Shown here one piece after another: positions 8,268 to 16,217 of a DNA stretch of 56,853 nucleotides. Every line of letters starts with the position of its first letter. The stretch's first letter is position 1. Location of the stretch: positions 1 through 56,853 of the forward strand of contig JAFRPB010000116.1 in assembly GCA_017429345.1 (NCBI GenBank). Reading direction: 5' to 3'. Under the pieces are notes generated by a model. The model had not been told where the DNA came from, ran no database searches, and worked only from the letters and a program-made list of their open reading frames with translations. Origin of the DNA: Clostridia bacterium (GTDB taxonomy: Bacteria; Bacillota; Clostridia; Oscillospirales; Acutalibacteraceae). The position numbers were made by a program, and so were the translations under genes.

Positions 8268-8675
8268 ATGAACAATAAGATCAAATACGCCGTTTCTTTG
8301 CTGTTGGCTTTGATCCTGCTTGTACAGATTGTACCGTTCGCGATAGCCGAAGACTTGGAAACGCCTGCGGACGATCCGATCATAGAAGAATATGTAAACA
8401 TTTCATCCGTTTATTGTGATTGTTATATTTCCGGTATCACATTATATGCTTCGGCAACGTTAAACGCGAAAAGCAGTATGTCTTTAAGCATTAAGATAGA
8501 AGTACAGAAGCTGAAAAGCGGAGAGTATTCTACGATCGAGACCTGGACAGCGTCAAAGACCGGTGTTTCGCTCTCATTGGATGATCACAGAACGATCAAC
8601 ATATTCTCGACTTACCGCATCAAAGTGACCTTTACCGCGGGTGGTGAAAGCACCACATTGTATGATTACGCGTAA
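8268..8675 (+). CDS. Small secreted protein of unknown function
   Basis: A 135-residue protein counted from ATG 8268, which has GGGAGGTGAAATA upstream; the in-frame ATG at 8253 lies before that site. It has a clear signal peptide (YAVSLLLALILLVQIVPFAIA, cleavage after about residue 26), then about 30 acidic residues and a domain of roughly 85 residues rich in Ser, Thr and beta-branched residues, with YCDCYISGITLYASATLN near its start. The alternation suggests a small beta-sandwich that may be a secreted binding or structural protein. I do not recognise the family. It sits directly behind copy 2 of the ECF promoter motif, so it is likely under control of the sigma factor upstream. Confidence 0.75.
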   Translation: MNNKIKYAVSLLLALILLVQIVPFAIAEDLETPADDPIIEEYVNISSVYCDCYISGITLYASATLNAKSSMSLSIKIEVQKLKSGEYSTIETWTASKTGVSLSLDDHRTINIFSTYRIKVTFTAGGESTTLYDYA

Positions 8676-8690
8676 CAGTCATTTTGACTG
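8676..8690 (+). terminator. Short hairpin, possible weak terminator
   Basis: CAGTCA and TGACTG pair around TTT directly after the stop codon. Only a short T-run follows, so termination would be weak. Confidence 0.35.
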
Positions 8691-8699
8691 CACTTTAAA

Positions 8700-8768
8700 A
8701 ATGCCGTCCGCCCCGCAAACCTCCCGGCCACTATAACCTCTCGCCGGGCTGCGGAACGGCGCGGCATT
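8700..8768. other. Imperfect long hairpin in the 400-base gap before the peptidase genes
   Basis: Three nested blocks pair: GCCGT (8703) with ACGGC (8756), CCGCA (8713) with TGCGG (8750), and CCCGGC (8723) with GCCGGG (8743), around a 14-base loop. An alternative outer pairing joins AATGCCG with CGGCATT. The block is GC-rich within AT-rich surroundings. It could be a small RNA, a leader structure or a decayed mobile element. The rest of the gap to 8904 shows nothing I can name. Confidence 0.5.
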
Positions 8769-8904
8769 ATCGGAACAAACAAATCCCCGCAAAAACGGAG
8801 GCGCAACCTTTCGGAACGCGTCTCTGTCTTTTATTTATTCTCTATCAATTATTAAAGATGACATCTGCTCCGACTTTAATAATGAAAAACAGCGGATAAT
8901 CAAT

Positions 8905-8933
8905 GTCACATTTTTTCGTCTGTTTGGTTTATT
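8905..8933 (+). promoter_or_regulatory. Putative ECF sigma promoter, copy 3
   Basis: GTCAC, 15 bases, TGGTTT, 150 bases before the first peptidase gene. It differs from copies 1 and 2 in the first base of the downstream block and in the bases after GGTTT. Confidence 0.55.
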
Positions 8934-9082
8934 TTAGTAGAACGAATAAAAAGGTGGGGTGGTTTCTGCGTGAGAGATAAAACATTATATCTTGACTGAA
9001 AACAGATAGTCGGACAGATAAAATATTGGTTTTGTTGAACAATCAAAAAAATCATTACTATTATTTTAGGAGGTACCAAATT

Positions 9083-10216
9083 ATGAAAAAAACAATACAA
9101 AAAATAACAATAGTCTCTTTAATTCTTGCTTGTTTTTGTTCATCCGGATTTGTTGGTTCAAGCGCAACGCAGGATATAAATTCATTATATCCTGTAAGTC
9201 CAATCGACTCTGATTATACGATGGATCCGGTTTTGCTTCAAAGTCACCTTATTACGAATGAAGAAGCAAAAGCATTATTTAAAGAGAACTCCGACTGCAA
9301 TGATGACTCAAATAATGAGGAGAATCTTCGTGCTTCATGTGATAATTCTTCTCTTTTCCCAACTCCTGTAAATCAAAACGGCGGCAGTAGTGTTGCATAC
9401 GCTATCGGATATTACATGAAATCTGGATCTGAACTAAAGAAATACGGATGGTCAATTAATGCGAACTGCCATAAATTTAGCCCAAAATATTTGTTTGACA
9501 AAGCAAATACGGCTGGTGTTTTGTTTGGCTGGGATGCAGTTGATTATGTGGTTACGAATGGCATTTGTTCAATTAACTACTATCCTTTAAACACCTCGAC
9601 AACATTAAGTGACGGTAAACTATCTGCAGCTGCGTCACTTCATAAATCTGCGACTTATTTTGTTTGTGATAGTATCTCAACGATAAAGACCATGTTAAAT
9701 AACTCTCTTGGAGTCGTTATCGAAATAAATGTTTATAATGATTTTGATACAATCAGTTCATCAAACCAGGTGTATAATCAAATAGGTGCTAACGAAGAAC
9801 CCCGAGGGCGTCATGCAATTTGTCTTGTTGGTTACGATGACTCAAAAAGCGGAGGAGCCTTTAAATTTGTCAATTCCTGGGGGACAAATTGGGGACTGAA
9901 CGGATACGGTTGGATATCCTATGCCTTTGTCAATTCCACTCTTATCAATCTTCTTGGTGCAGGGTATGGATATGCGTTAATAGAGCAACAAAAGGATTTG
10001 GATACGTTTTTAATGGGTGATGCCAATAATAATGGAAGCATTACATCGGCAGATGCCTCTTTAGTTTTGCAATTTGCAGCGCACACAGCAACCCCGACAA
10101 ATTATCAGTTTGCAATTTCTGATGTTAATGGGGATGCAAAAGTTAATTCAACGGATGCAACACTGATTTCCAAGTATGCAGCACACCTGATTTCGCAATT
10201 TCCTTTGTACGATTAA
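9083..10216 (+). CDS. Secreted papain-like (C1) protein with dockerin; catalytic Cys replaced by Ser
   Basis: A 377-residue protein with signal peptide (cleavage after about residue 27), a short N-terminal segment containing LYPVSPI, a papain-fold domain and a C-terminal dockerin. The His and Asn of the triad are present: GRHAICLVGYDD (H244) and FVNSWGTNWGLNGYGW (N264). At the nucleophile position the sequence is GGSSVAYA, with Ser AGT at residue 103, where the second copy has GGDCTAYA with Cys TGT. The dockerin has two calcium-loop repeats, GDANNNGSITSADASLVL and DVNGDAKVNSTDATLIS. ATG 9083 follows AGGAGGTACCAAATT. The protein is probably inactive as a cysteine protease and may bind substrate or regulate its active twin. 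The gene is AT-rich compared with the rest of the window. Confidence 0.88.
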   Translation: MKKTIQKITIVSLILACFCSSGFVGSSATQDINSLYPVSPIDSDYTMDPVLLQSHLITNEEAKALFKENSDCNDDSNNEENLRASCDNSSLFPTPVNQNGGSSVAYAIGYYMKSGSELKKYGWSINANCHKFSPKYLFDKANTAGVLFGWDAVDYVVTNGICSINYYPLNTSTTLSDGKLSAAASLHKSATYFVCDSISTIKTMLNNSLGVVIEINVYNDFDTISSSNQVYNQIGANEEPRGRHAICLVGYDDSKSGGAFKFVNSWGTNWGLNGYGWISYAFVNSTLINLLGAGYGYALIEQQKDLDTFLMGDANNNGSITSADASLVLQFAAHTATPTNYQFAISDVNGDAKVNSTDATLISKYAAHLISQFPLYD

Positions 10217-10296
10217 ATCGTATTCTTGCTTGAAATTGCAAAAATATTCGCTTTATCTGTTATTCATAAATCACATTGAGATAGGAGGTTATTTAA

Positions 10297-10758
10297 ATGA
10301 AAAAATGTTTGTTTAATACCTGTTTGTGGTTCCTTGTGCTGACTTTAGCTGTTGCTTCTGTTGCAATAGCAGCTTTTGCAACAGACGGTATTGACGAACA
10401 GTATCCGGTCAGTCCGATCGAGGGGTATCTGCCTGTTCCTTCAAAAGTATACGATCATCTGGCCTCGGAGAAAGACGTTATGAATGCGCTGTATCCGGTC
10501 AGTCCGATCGAGGGGTATCTGCCTGCTCCCTCCGAAGTATACGATCATCTGATCTCTGAGGAAGACGTTATTCCCCTCGGAGACGTAAATAATGACGGAC
10601 GCGTCAATTCATCTGACGCCCGATTGGCTTTAAGATTCGTCGCAAAACTGGATCCGGTGGATTCTTTGACTTTTAAAGTAATTGACGTTAATGAAGATAG
10701 TCTGATAACGGCGTCAGATGCCAGATTGATTCTTCGTATTGCTTCTAAACTTGCCTGA
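10297..10758 (+). CDS. Small secreted dockerin protein with two YPVSPI modules
   Basis: A 153-residue protein with a signal peptide (cleavage after about residue 28), a tandem repeat of 30 residues (YPVSPIEGYLP...YDHL..E.DV, starting at about 36 and 66) and a canonical type I dockerin (GDVNNDGRVNSSDARLALR and a weaker second loop). The DNA repeat has a 90-base period. The same YPVSPI-containing segment, followed by a similar HL..(E/N)E pattern, stands directly after the signal peptide of both neighbouring peptidase-like proteins. It therefore looks like two free copies of their N-terminal segment joined to a dockerin. The start follows GATAGGAGGTTATTTAA. Function is unknown; a peptidase inhibitor or docking partner is a hypothesis. 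Confidence 0.8.
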   Translation: MKKCLFNTCLWFLVLTLAVASVAIAAFATDGIDEQYPVSPIEGYLPVPSKVYDHLASEKDVMNALYPVSPIEGYLPAPSEVYDHLISEEDVIPLGDVNNDGRVNSSDARLALRFVAKLDPVDSLTFKVIDVNEDSLITASDARLILRIASKLA

Positions 10759-10851
10759 CGATAAATATCCGCAGAACGCTTTGGTGAAGATTCCAGTAAA
10801 CAAGGATAATAACATCAAACTATCATTTCAACAGCTTGGAGGTAATATATC

Positions 10852-11985
10852 GTGAAGACGATAATTAACAAAATAACAATAATCTCTTTAATCATTGCTT
10901 GTTTTTGCTCATTCGGATTTGTTGGTTCAAGCGCAACGCAGGATATAAATTCATTATATCCTGTAAGTCCAATCGATTCTGATTATACGATGGATCCGGT
11001 TTTGCTTCAAAGTCACCTTATTACGAATGAAGAAGCAAAAGCATTATTTAAAGAGAACTACGACTGCAATGATGACTCAAATAATGAGGGGAATCTTCGT
11101 GCTTCATGTGATAAAACATCTTGTTTCCCTACTCCTGTAAGTCAAAGTGGTGGCGATTGTACGGCATACGCTATCGGATATTACATGAAATCCGGATCTG
11201 AACGAAAGAAATACGGTTGGTCAATTAATGCGAACTGCCACAAATTCAGCCCAAAATATTTGTTTGACAAAGCCAATGTCGCCGGTGTTTTGTTTGGATG
11301 GGATGCAGTTGATTATGTGGTTACCGACGGCATCTGTTCGATAAATTACTATCCTTTAAACACCGCGGCAACACTAAGCGCCGGTAGACTGTCTGAAGCT
11401 GCGTCGCTTCATAAATCTGCGACTTATTTTGTTTGTGATAGTATCTCAACGATAAAGACCATGTTAAATAATTCTCTTGGAGTCGTTATCGAAATAAATG
11501 TTTATAACGATTTTGATACAATCAGTTCGTCAAACCAGGTATATAATCAAATAGGCGCTAACGAAGAACCCCGAGGGCGTCATGCAATTTGTCTTGTCGG
11601 TTACGATGACTCAAAAAGCGGAGGAGCCTTTAAATTTGTCAATTCCTGGGGGACAAATTGGGGACTGAACGGATACGGTTGGATATCGTATGGATTTGTC
11701 AACTCCACTCTTATCAATCTTCTTGGTGCAGGATATGGATATACGTTAATAGAGCAACAAAAGAATTTGGATGCGTTTTTAATGGGTGATGCCAATAATA
11801 ACGGAAGCATTACATCTGCGGATGCCTCTTTAGTTTTGCAATTTGCAGCGCACACAGCAACCCCGACAGATTATCAGTTTGCAATTTCTGATGTTAACGG
11901 GGATGCAAAAGTTAATTCAACGGATGCAACACTGATTTCCAAGTATGCAGCCCACCTGATTTCGCAATTTCCTTTGTACGATTAA
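10852..11985 (+). CDS. Secreted papain-like (C1) cysteine peptidase with dockerin
   Basis: A 377-residue protein nearly identical along its length to the one encoded at 9083. It has a signal peptide, the YPVSPI segment, a papain-fold domain with complete triad (C103 in GGDCTAYA, H244 in GRHAICLVGYDD, N264 in FVNSWGTNWG) and a C-terminal dockerin of two calcium-loop repeats. A Gln five residues before Cys103 could serve the oxyanion hole. It starts with GTG, with GGAGG 10 bases upstream. Dockerins attach proteins to cohesins on scaffold or cell-surface proteins; no cohesin is encoded in this window. Divergence between the copies is concentrated around the nucleophile and at scattered synonymous sites, pointing to a rather recent duplication with selection or drift at the active site. 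Confidence 0.9.
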   Translation: MKTIINKITIISLIIACFCSFGFVGSSATQDINSLYPVSPIDSDYTMDPVLLQSHLITNEEAKALFKENYDCNDDSNNEGNLRASCDKTSCFPTPVSQSGGDCTAYAIGYYMKSGSERKKYGWSINANCHKFSPKYLFDKANVAGVLFGWDAVDYVVTDGICSINYYPLNTAATLSAGRLSEAASLHKSATYFVCDSISTIKTMLNNSLGVVIEINVYNDFDTISSSNQVYNQIGANEEPRGRHAICLVGYDDSKSGGAFKFVNSWGTNWGLNGYGWISYGFVNSTLINLLGAGYGYTLIEQQKNLDAFLMGDANNNGSITSADASLVLQFAAHTATPTDYQFAISDVNGDAKVNSTDATLISKYAAHLISQFPLYD

Positions 11986-12148
11986 ATAGTATTCTTACTT
12001 GAAATTGCAGCATAAAAACCGTCTTTAAAGAGTCAAATCCAAAAAAGCGGAGTATCTTTCATTTTTAATTCAATCAAAAAACGAAAAAACGTCTAAAAAA
12101 GAATATAATTATAATAAAATAATTTTATATTCCGGGTACTGAAAAATG

Positions 12149-12189
12149 TAAGCGACATAAGAGAAAACTCTTGTGCCGCTTAGTTTTTC
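12149..12189 (+). terminator. Rho-independent terminator ending the peptidase cluster
   Basis: TAAGCGACATAAGAG (12149-12163) pairs with CTCTTGTGCCGCTTA (12168-12182), with one mismatch, around an AAAA loop and is followed by a T-rich run. The bases from 12190 to 12317 contain no feature I can support. Confidence 0.75.
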
Positions 12190-12317
12190 GTTTCTATTTG
12201 GTCTGCGCTAAATGCAACAGCCCCGTGTTGTATTTTTGTGTGAAGAACTCTCGGACTTGGTTGTTCGTTGTCCATTGCCGGTGAATAACTGATCAAATCG
12301 AAATGAAAAAAACACGT

Positions 12318-12965
12318 TCAGTAGGTTCCCTTCCCCGTTGTTTTCTTCGCGATCGAATTATTCATCTTCACGAACGTCTTCGACAGCGGCTTATAGATGA
12401 GCATCGTGACGACCGAGCACAGCAGTCCCTTGACGAGAGTAAACGGCACGTTGAAGATCACGAGCGCCTTGATCAGCGAATCCGCCGAGGGCAGGATCGC
12501 CTTATACAGGTTCAGGATGTTTTCCATCCCGCCGAACAGGCTCGCGTAAACGGGGTAGACGATGAAATAATTCGTCGCGACGCTGATAAGCGTCATTGCT
12601 GCAGCGCCGGAAATGCATGCGATCAGCGCGCCGGTCTTCGTCTTTTTGTATCTGTAGATCATTCCCGCCGTGAAAGCGAACACAGCGCCCAGAATGAAAT
12701 TGGAAAGCTCGCCGACGCCGAAGGACATCGAGACCGCGCAGTGCAGCAGGTTCTTGACAAGACAGATCAGCACGCCCGCGACAGGACCGACCGCGAACGC
12801 GCCGATCAGCTCGGGGATGTCGGAAAAATCGAGCTTCAGGAACGACGGCACGAGCGGCACCGAGAATTCAAGATACTGCAGCGACGCGGCGACGGCGGAT
12901 AGCATCGCCGTGATCACGAGCCTGGTGACGTTCGTTTTGTTTGATGATGCGTTTGTGTTTTTCAT
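12318..12965 (-). CDS. ribU: Riboflavin ECF transporter, substrate-binding S component
   Basis: A 215-residue integral membrane protein with about six membrane helices. It carries the S-component pattern LDFSDIPELIGAFAVGPVAGVL and VKNLLH seen in RibU proteins. RibU binds riboflavin outside the cell and works with a shared energising module (EcfA, EcfA', EcfT), which is not encoded here. The call is strongly supported by an FMN riboswitch with terminator in its leader. It is preceded by a perfect sigma-A promoter, so it is likely a single-gene transcript shut off when FMN is plentiful. Confidence 0.92.
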   Translation of the reverse strand: MKNTNASSNKTNVTRLVITAMLSAVAASLQYLEFSVPLVPSFLKLDFSDIPELIGAFAVGPVAGVLICLVKNLLHCAVSMSFGVGELSNFILGAVFAFTAGMIYRYKKTKTGALIACISGAAAMTLISVATNYFIVYPVYASLFGGMENILNLYKAILPSADSLIKALVIFNVPFTLVKGLLCSVVTMLIYKPLSKTFVKMNNSIAKKTTGKGTY

Positions 12966-13009
12966 TGCGAAAACCTCCGGTTTTTTGATCGTAAACGAAA
13001 AATCTTCGC

Positions 13010-13038
13010 AAAAAAGCCCCGCGGATCTTCCGCGGGGC
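13010..13038 (-). terminator. Riboswitch-controlled intrinsic terminator
   Basis: On the minus strand GCCCCGCGGA pairs with TCCGCGGGGC around AGA and six T residues follow. It lies between the FMN aptamer and ribU, so FMN binding would favour this hairpin and stop transcription before the gene. Confidence 0.88.
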
Positions 13039-13067
13039 TTTCAATAACGCTGAGAATTAATACGCGT

Positions 13068-13185
13068 TATCTTCTCTCATCCGGACTTTAACCGTCGGTC
13101 GGGGAATTGCACCCCGTCGGCCGCGCATGCGCGCAGCTCGCAGACTTTCACTGCCGGTAGGGAATCTCACCCTGCCCCGAAGATA
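13068..13185 (-). promoter_or_regulatory. FMN riboswitch (RFN element)
   Basis: Read on the minus strand, the region opens with TATCTTCGGGGCAGGGTGA and closes with GGATGAGAGAAGATA, pairing to form P1. Between them are the conserved RFN parts: ATTCCCTACCGGCAGTGAAA, AGTCTGCGAGC, CGGGGTGCAATTCCCCGAC and the closing AAAGTCCGGATG. The aptamer senses flavin mononucleotide and controls the terminator at 13010-13038. Confidence 0.95.
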
Positions 13186-13202
13186 AATTCGATTACGTTG
13201 TT

Positions 13203-13231
13203 ATTATATGTGAGTGCGGGCGGTTTGTCAA
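13203..13231 (-). promoter_or_regulatory. Sigma-A promoter of the ribU leader
   Basis: On the minus strand TTGACA (13226-13231) and TATAAT (13203-13208) are separated by exactly 17 bases and lie just upstream of the FMN aptamer. Both hexamers are perfect consensus. Confidence 0.9.
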
Positions 13232-13238
13232 GAAAATT

Positions 13239-13264
13239 CTGATTTAGCGCTTGCGCTAAATCAG
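13239..13264. repeat. Perfect palindrome
   Basis: CTGATTTAGCGC and GCGCTAAATCAG pair around TT. It sits between the ribU promoter and the repeat element at 13273 and may act as a bidirectional hairpin. Confidence 0.75.
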
Positions 13265-13272
13265 ATTATGCA

Positions 13273-13454
13273 GTGTGAAGAGTTAGGAGTGTAGAGTGAA
13301 GTTTCGGACGGGGTAAACCCCGTACCCCATTTTAAAGACAAGGAATTTGACTCTGTGCCATTTATTTTAACTCAAAATACAGTTTACGGCATATATAATC
13401 AAGTCGCAACGCGACTTCCGTCACTTCACTCTTCACTCTGCACACTCCACACTT
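13273..13454. repeat. Inverted heptamer arms enclosing a hairpin-rich core (copy B)
   Basis: The left arm (13273-13302) steps in sevens with words such as GTGAAGA, GTTAGGA and GTGTAGA; the right arm (13423-13454) is its inverted counterpart with CACTTCA, CTCTTCA and CACTCCA. The core has GACGGGGTAAACCCCGTACC near 13308, AAAATACAGTTTACG near 13375 and the hairpin AAGTCGCAACGCGACTT near 13401. Core modules match those at 5259-5395 (one inverted) and the hairpin at 849. Confidence 0.82.
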
Positions 13455-13486
13455 TAGTAGAAGCAATCAGCGCGAAAAATCAGAAA

Positions 13487-14779
13487 TTATGATACGGTAA
13501 TTCCATCGAATAAAACATACGGCAGCACCGACGCGCCGTCCTCGACGGTGTCCTTCGAGATCGCGACGACGTTGTTCAGCATTTTCTCGAGATTGCCGCT
13601 GATCATCGTCTCGGTCACGGCGTGCTTGATCTCGCCGTTCTCGATCAGGAAGCTGTTCTTCGCCACGCCCGAGAAATCGCCGTTGACCGCGGGCTCTCCG
13701 CCGGAGAAACGGCAGACGAGGAGCGCTCTGTCGATCCCCTTGATGATCTCGTCGAGGGTCTTGTCGCCGGGCGCGACCGCCATGCACGAGCTGGTGGACG
13801 GCGCGCGTTTGTTGCCGGTCTTGCGCGCGGCGTATTCCGAAAGTCCGAAGTCTTTCAGAACGCCGTTTTCGATCATATCGAAATTCTCGCTGACGTAGCC
13901 GTCGTCGGTGATGCGTTCGCCGCCGCAGATGCGTTCGTCGAGCGGGATGATCGAAACGGTGAGTTTTTCGTCCGCGACTTTCTGCCCGAGCTTGTCTTTC
14001 CACGCGGCGGTGCCGTTGATCAGCTCCGTCGAGCCCGCGAATTTATAAAGCGCGGTGTCGATGAGTTCCCCGAGATAGGTCGGCGCGACGAGGATCTTGC
14101 CGGTAAACTTTTCGCCGATCGGCGATGCGTCCAGCTCTTTCTGGCTCTGGTCGAAGAGCGCGCGCTGCATGCCCAGGTCGATCAGCGGTCTTGACAGATC
14201 GCCGAACTGCGCTTCGTATCCGTTGAAGGACGTGGCCTTCTCACCCTCGTGCGACGAGAACATCGTCGACAGGGTATAGCCCGCCTCGCGCAGCCGGTGA
14301 TACACGCCGTTGGTATTCATGACGGCGGTGTCGGTCTCGGAATACTCCGAAAAGACCTGCTCGAGAATGACCTTCGGGTAATCTGCGCGCACGGTGTCGA
14401 GGAATTCGGTGATGCGGTCGAAAAACAGATCCATATCCCCGCTTTTCGAACCGACGTCGAATTCCGCGTTGCGCGTAAAGTCCGCGATGCACACGGCGTC
14501 GTCGACGACCGCGGCGTCCGCCGCTTCGATGCACTCGCGCGCCGCCGCGTCGATGGACGCTTCGTCAAACTGGTTGATCGAGGCGTTGCCTTTTTTACCG
14601 TCTTTGATCGCCTTCATCGAAATGCTGTTGTCGATCACGGTGCGCATCAGGCTGATCTCTCCGCCGTCGATATTGAGCTCCTTCGCCTTGCCGTGGGCGA
14701 CGGTGCACTGCGCGTCGTCCGCCCCGGCCTTTTTCAATGCCTCAAGCACGTAGGAGGCGATCTCTTTCAAATCTTTCAT
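13487..14779 (-). CDS. TldE/PmbA family metallopeptidase subunit
   Basis: A 430-residue member of the TldD/PmbA (U62) family lacking the HExxxH zinc site, as expected for the TldE/PmbA partner. It contains the family's C-terminal region with NGDFSGVAKNSFLIENGEI, where family members keep the pattern around G-x-F-S. TldD and TldE form a heterodimeric protease that cleaves unstructured peptides; in known cases it processes microcins or degrades CcdA. The gene lies 13 bases downstream of its tldD partner. Nothing nearby looks like a modified-peptide substrate. Confidence 0.88.
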   Translation of the reverse strand: MKDLKEIASYVLEALKKAGADDAQCTVAHGKAKELNIDGGEISLMRTVIDNSISMKAIKDGKKGNASINQFDEASIDAAARECIEAADAAVVDDAVCIADFTRNAEFDVGSKSGDMDLFFDRITEFLDTVRADYPKVILEQVFSEYSETDTAVMNTNGVYHRLREAGYTLSTMFSSHEGEKATSFNGYEAQFGDLSRPLIDLGMQRALFDQSQKELDASPIGEKFTGKILVAPTYLGELIDTALYKFAGSTELINGTAAWKDKLGQKVADEKLTVSIIPLDERICGGERITDDGYVSENFDMIENGVLKDFGLSEYAARKTGNKRAPSTSSCMAVAPGDKTLDEIIKGIDRALLVCRFSGGEPAVNGDFSGVAKNSFLIENGEIKHAVTETMISGNLEKMLNNVVAISKDTVEDGASVLPYVLFDGITVS

Positions 14780-14792
14780 CGTTCCGTCTCCC

Positions 14793-16175
14793 TTACTGTC
14801 CGCCGATGGTGACTTTGCACTTGACCGCGGGACCGCCGAGCCCGACGGGCATCGGCTGCTTCTTGCCGCAGTAGCCAGAGGAATCCCATTCCGGCTCGTC
14901 GGAGAGCATCGTCACGGTTTTGAGCATCTCGAACGCGACGCCGGAGATCGTCGTATCCCTGAGCGCCTTTCCGAGCTTGCCGTTTTTGATCTCATAACCC
15001 ATCGTGACGCCGAACATGAACTCGCCGGTGGTGTCCGCCTGTCCGTTGCCGGTGCTGATGAGATAATAGCCGTCGTCGATCGAGGCGATCATATCGTCGA
15101 GCTTGTCCGTGCCGGGCAGCACGGCGGTATTGCGCATGCGGATCAGCGGCTCGTCGTTGAACGCGAACGCGCGCGCGTTGCCGCGGGGCGTCATGCCGAA
15201 ATGCTTCGCCGACTCGAGATTGTTCATATATCCGACGAGTATGCCGTCTTTGATGAGAATTTCATCCTCGCATTCGGTGCCCTCGTCGTCGACGAAGACC
15301 GGCAGCGGGCAGGGGCTGCCGAACGCGGTATGCGCGAAATCGACCATGCTGACAAGGGGCGAGGCGACCTGTTTGCCGAGCATATGCCCCGCGACGGAGC
15401 CGCCGAGCACAAGGTCCGCCTCGACCGTGTGGCCGACCGCCTCATGCGCGAGCATCCCCGCGAGCGACGGCGCGAGGATCACGTCCGCGACGCCCGCCTC
15501 GGGGAACACGCCCTCGGTCTTGTCGATAAGCTTCCGATAGAGCTTTTCGATCTTCTCCGCGTAGAGGAGCGGATCGGTAAAATAATCCGGGAAATACCCG
15601 CTGCCGCCGTTCAGCACGTCGAACAGCTCAAGCGTGTCGCCGTCCTTCGTGTCCGCGGAAAGAAATACGTAAACGTAGACGCGCGGGGCGACCGTGTGCG
15701 CCTTCGTCCCGTTCGAGGCGCAGAGCAGCTTTTCGAATTTCTCGCTCGTCACGATGATCTTTCTGCCCGAAAGCCGGGGATAGGTCTTTTCGATATAGGC
15801 GTCGAGCTCCGTCGCGAAATCGACGTAGACCTTGCGCGGCAGTACGGGCGACGGCGCGGGCGGCGCAGTGAAAAACGGTTTCGTCTGCGGCAGCGCCGGT
15901 TTGCCCTTTTTGAGCTTCCCGTCGAGGAACGCGGCGTTTTCTTTCGCCTCGCGCAGCACGTCCTTCACGCTGTCCTCGTCGTAATCGGCGCAGGAGGCGA
16001 AGCCCCACGAGCCGTTTTTGCAGACGCGCGCGCACACGCCGCCTGCCTTGCCGCTCTGATTGGCGACAAGGTTGCCGCCGATCAGGGCGACCTTGACCGT
16101 CTCTGTCTGCTGCGCACGGAGCTCGGTATGCTCCGCGCCGGACTGAATGAGGTCGGAAATATAATCGTTCAGCAA
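14793..16175 (-). CDS. TldD family metallopeptidase
   Basis: A 460-residue U62-family protein with the zinc-binding motif HEAVGH at residues 244-249 and downstream glycine-rich segments (VDDEGTECEDEILIKDG and GVTMGYEIKNGKLG) typical of TldD. It is the catalytic half of the TldD/TldE heterodimer; the other half follows at once. A Cys-containing N-terminal stretch (GVCARVCKNGSWGFAS) agrees with the family fold. Together with galK upstream it appears to form a three-gene minus-strand operon. The cytoplasmic substrate is unknown. Confidence 0.92.
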   Translation of the reverse strand: MLNDYISDLIQSGAEHTELRAQQTETVKVALIGGNLVANQSGKAGGVCARVCKNGSWGFASCADYDEDSVKDVLREAKENAAFLDGKLKKGKPALPQTKPFFTAPPAPSPVLPRKVYVDFATELDAYIEKTYPRLSGRKIIVTSEKFEKLLCASNGTKAHTVAPRVYVYVFLSADTKDGDTLELFDVLNGGSGYFPDYFTDPLLYAEKIEKLYRKLIDKTEGVFPEAGVADVILAPSLAGMLAHEAVGHTVEADLVLGGSVAGHMLGKQVASPLVSMVDFAHTAFGSPCPLPVFVDDEGTECEDEILIKDGILVGYMNNLESAKHFGMTPRGNARAFAFNDEPLIRMRNTAVLPGTDKLDDMIASIDDGYYLISTGNGQADTTGEFMFGVTMGYEIKNGKLGKALRDTTISGVAFEMLKTVTMLSDEPEWDSSGYCGKKQPMPVGLGGPAVKCKVTIGGQ

Positions 16176-16217
16176 AATATCACGCTCCGATAAATAGTCT
16201 TTGTCAAACGGGGAAAT

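Noticed and set aside
12303-12902. Plus-strand open frame opposite ribU
   Set aside because: It is the complement of a clear RibU transporter gene whose leader has an FMN riboswitch; the product is a run of charged residues without family motifs.
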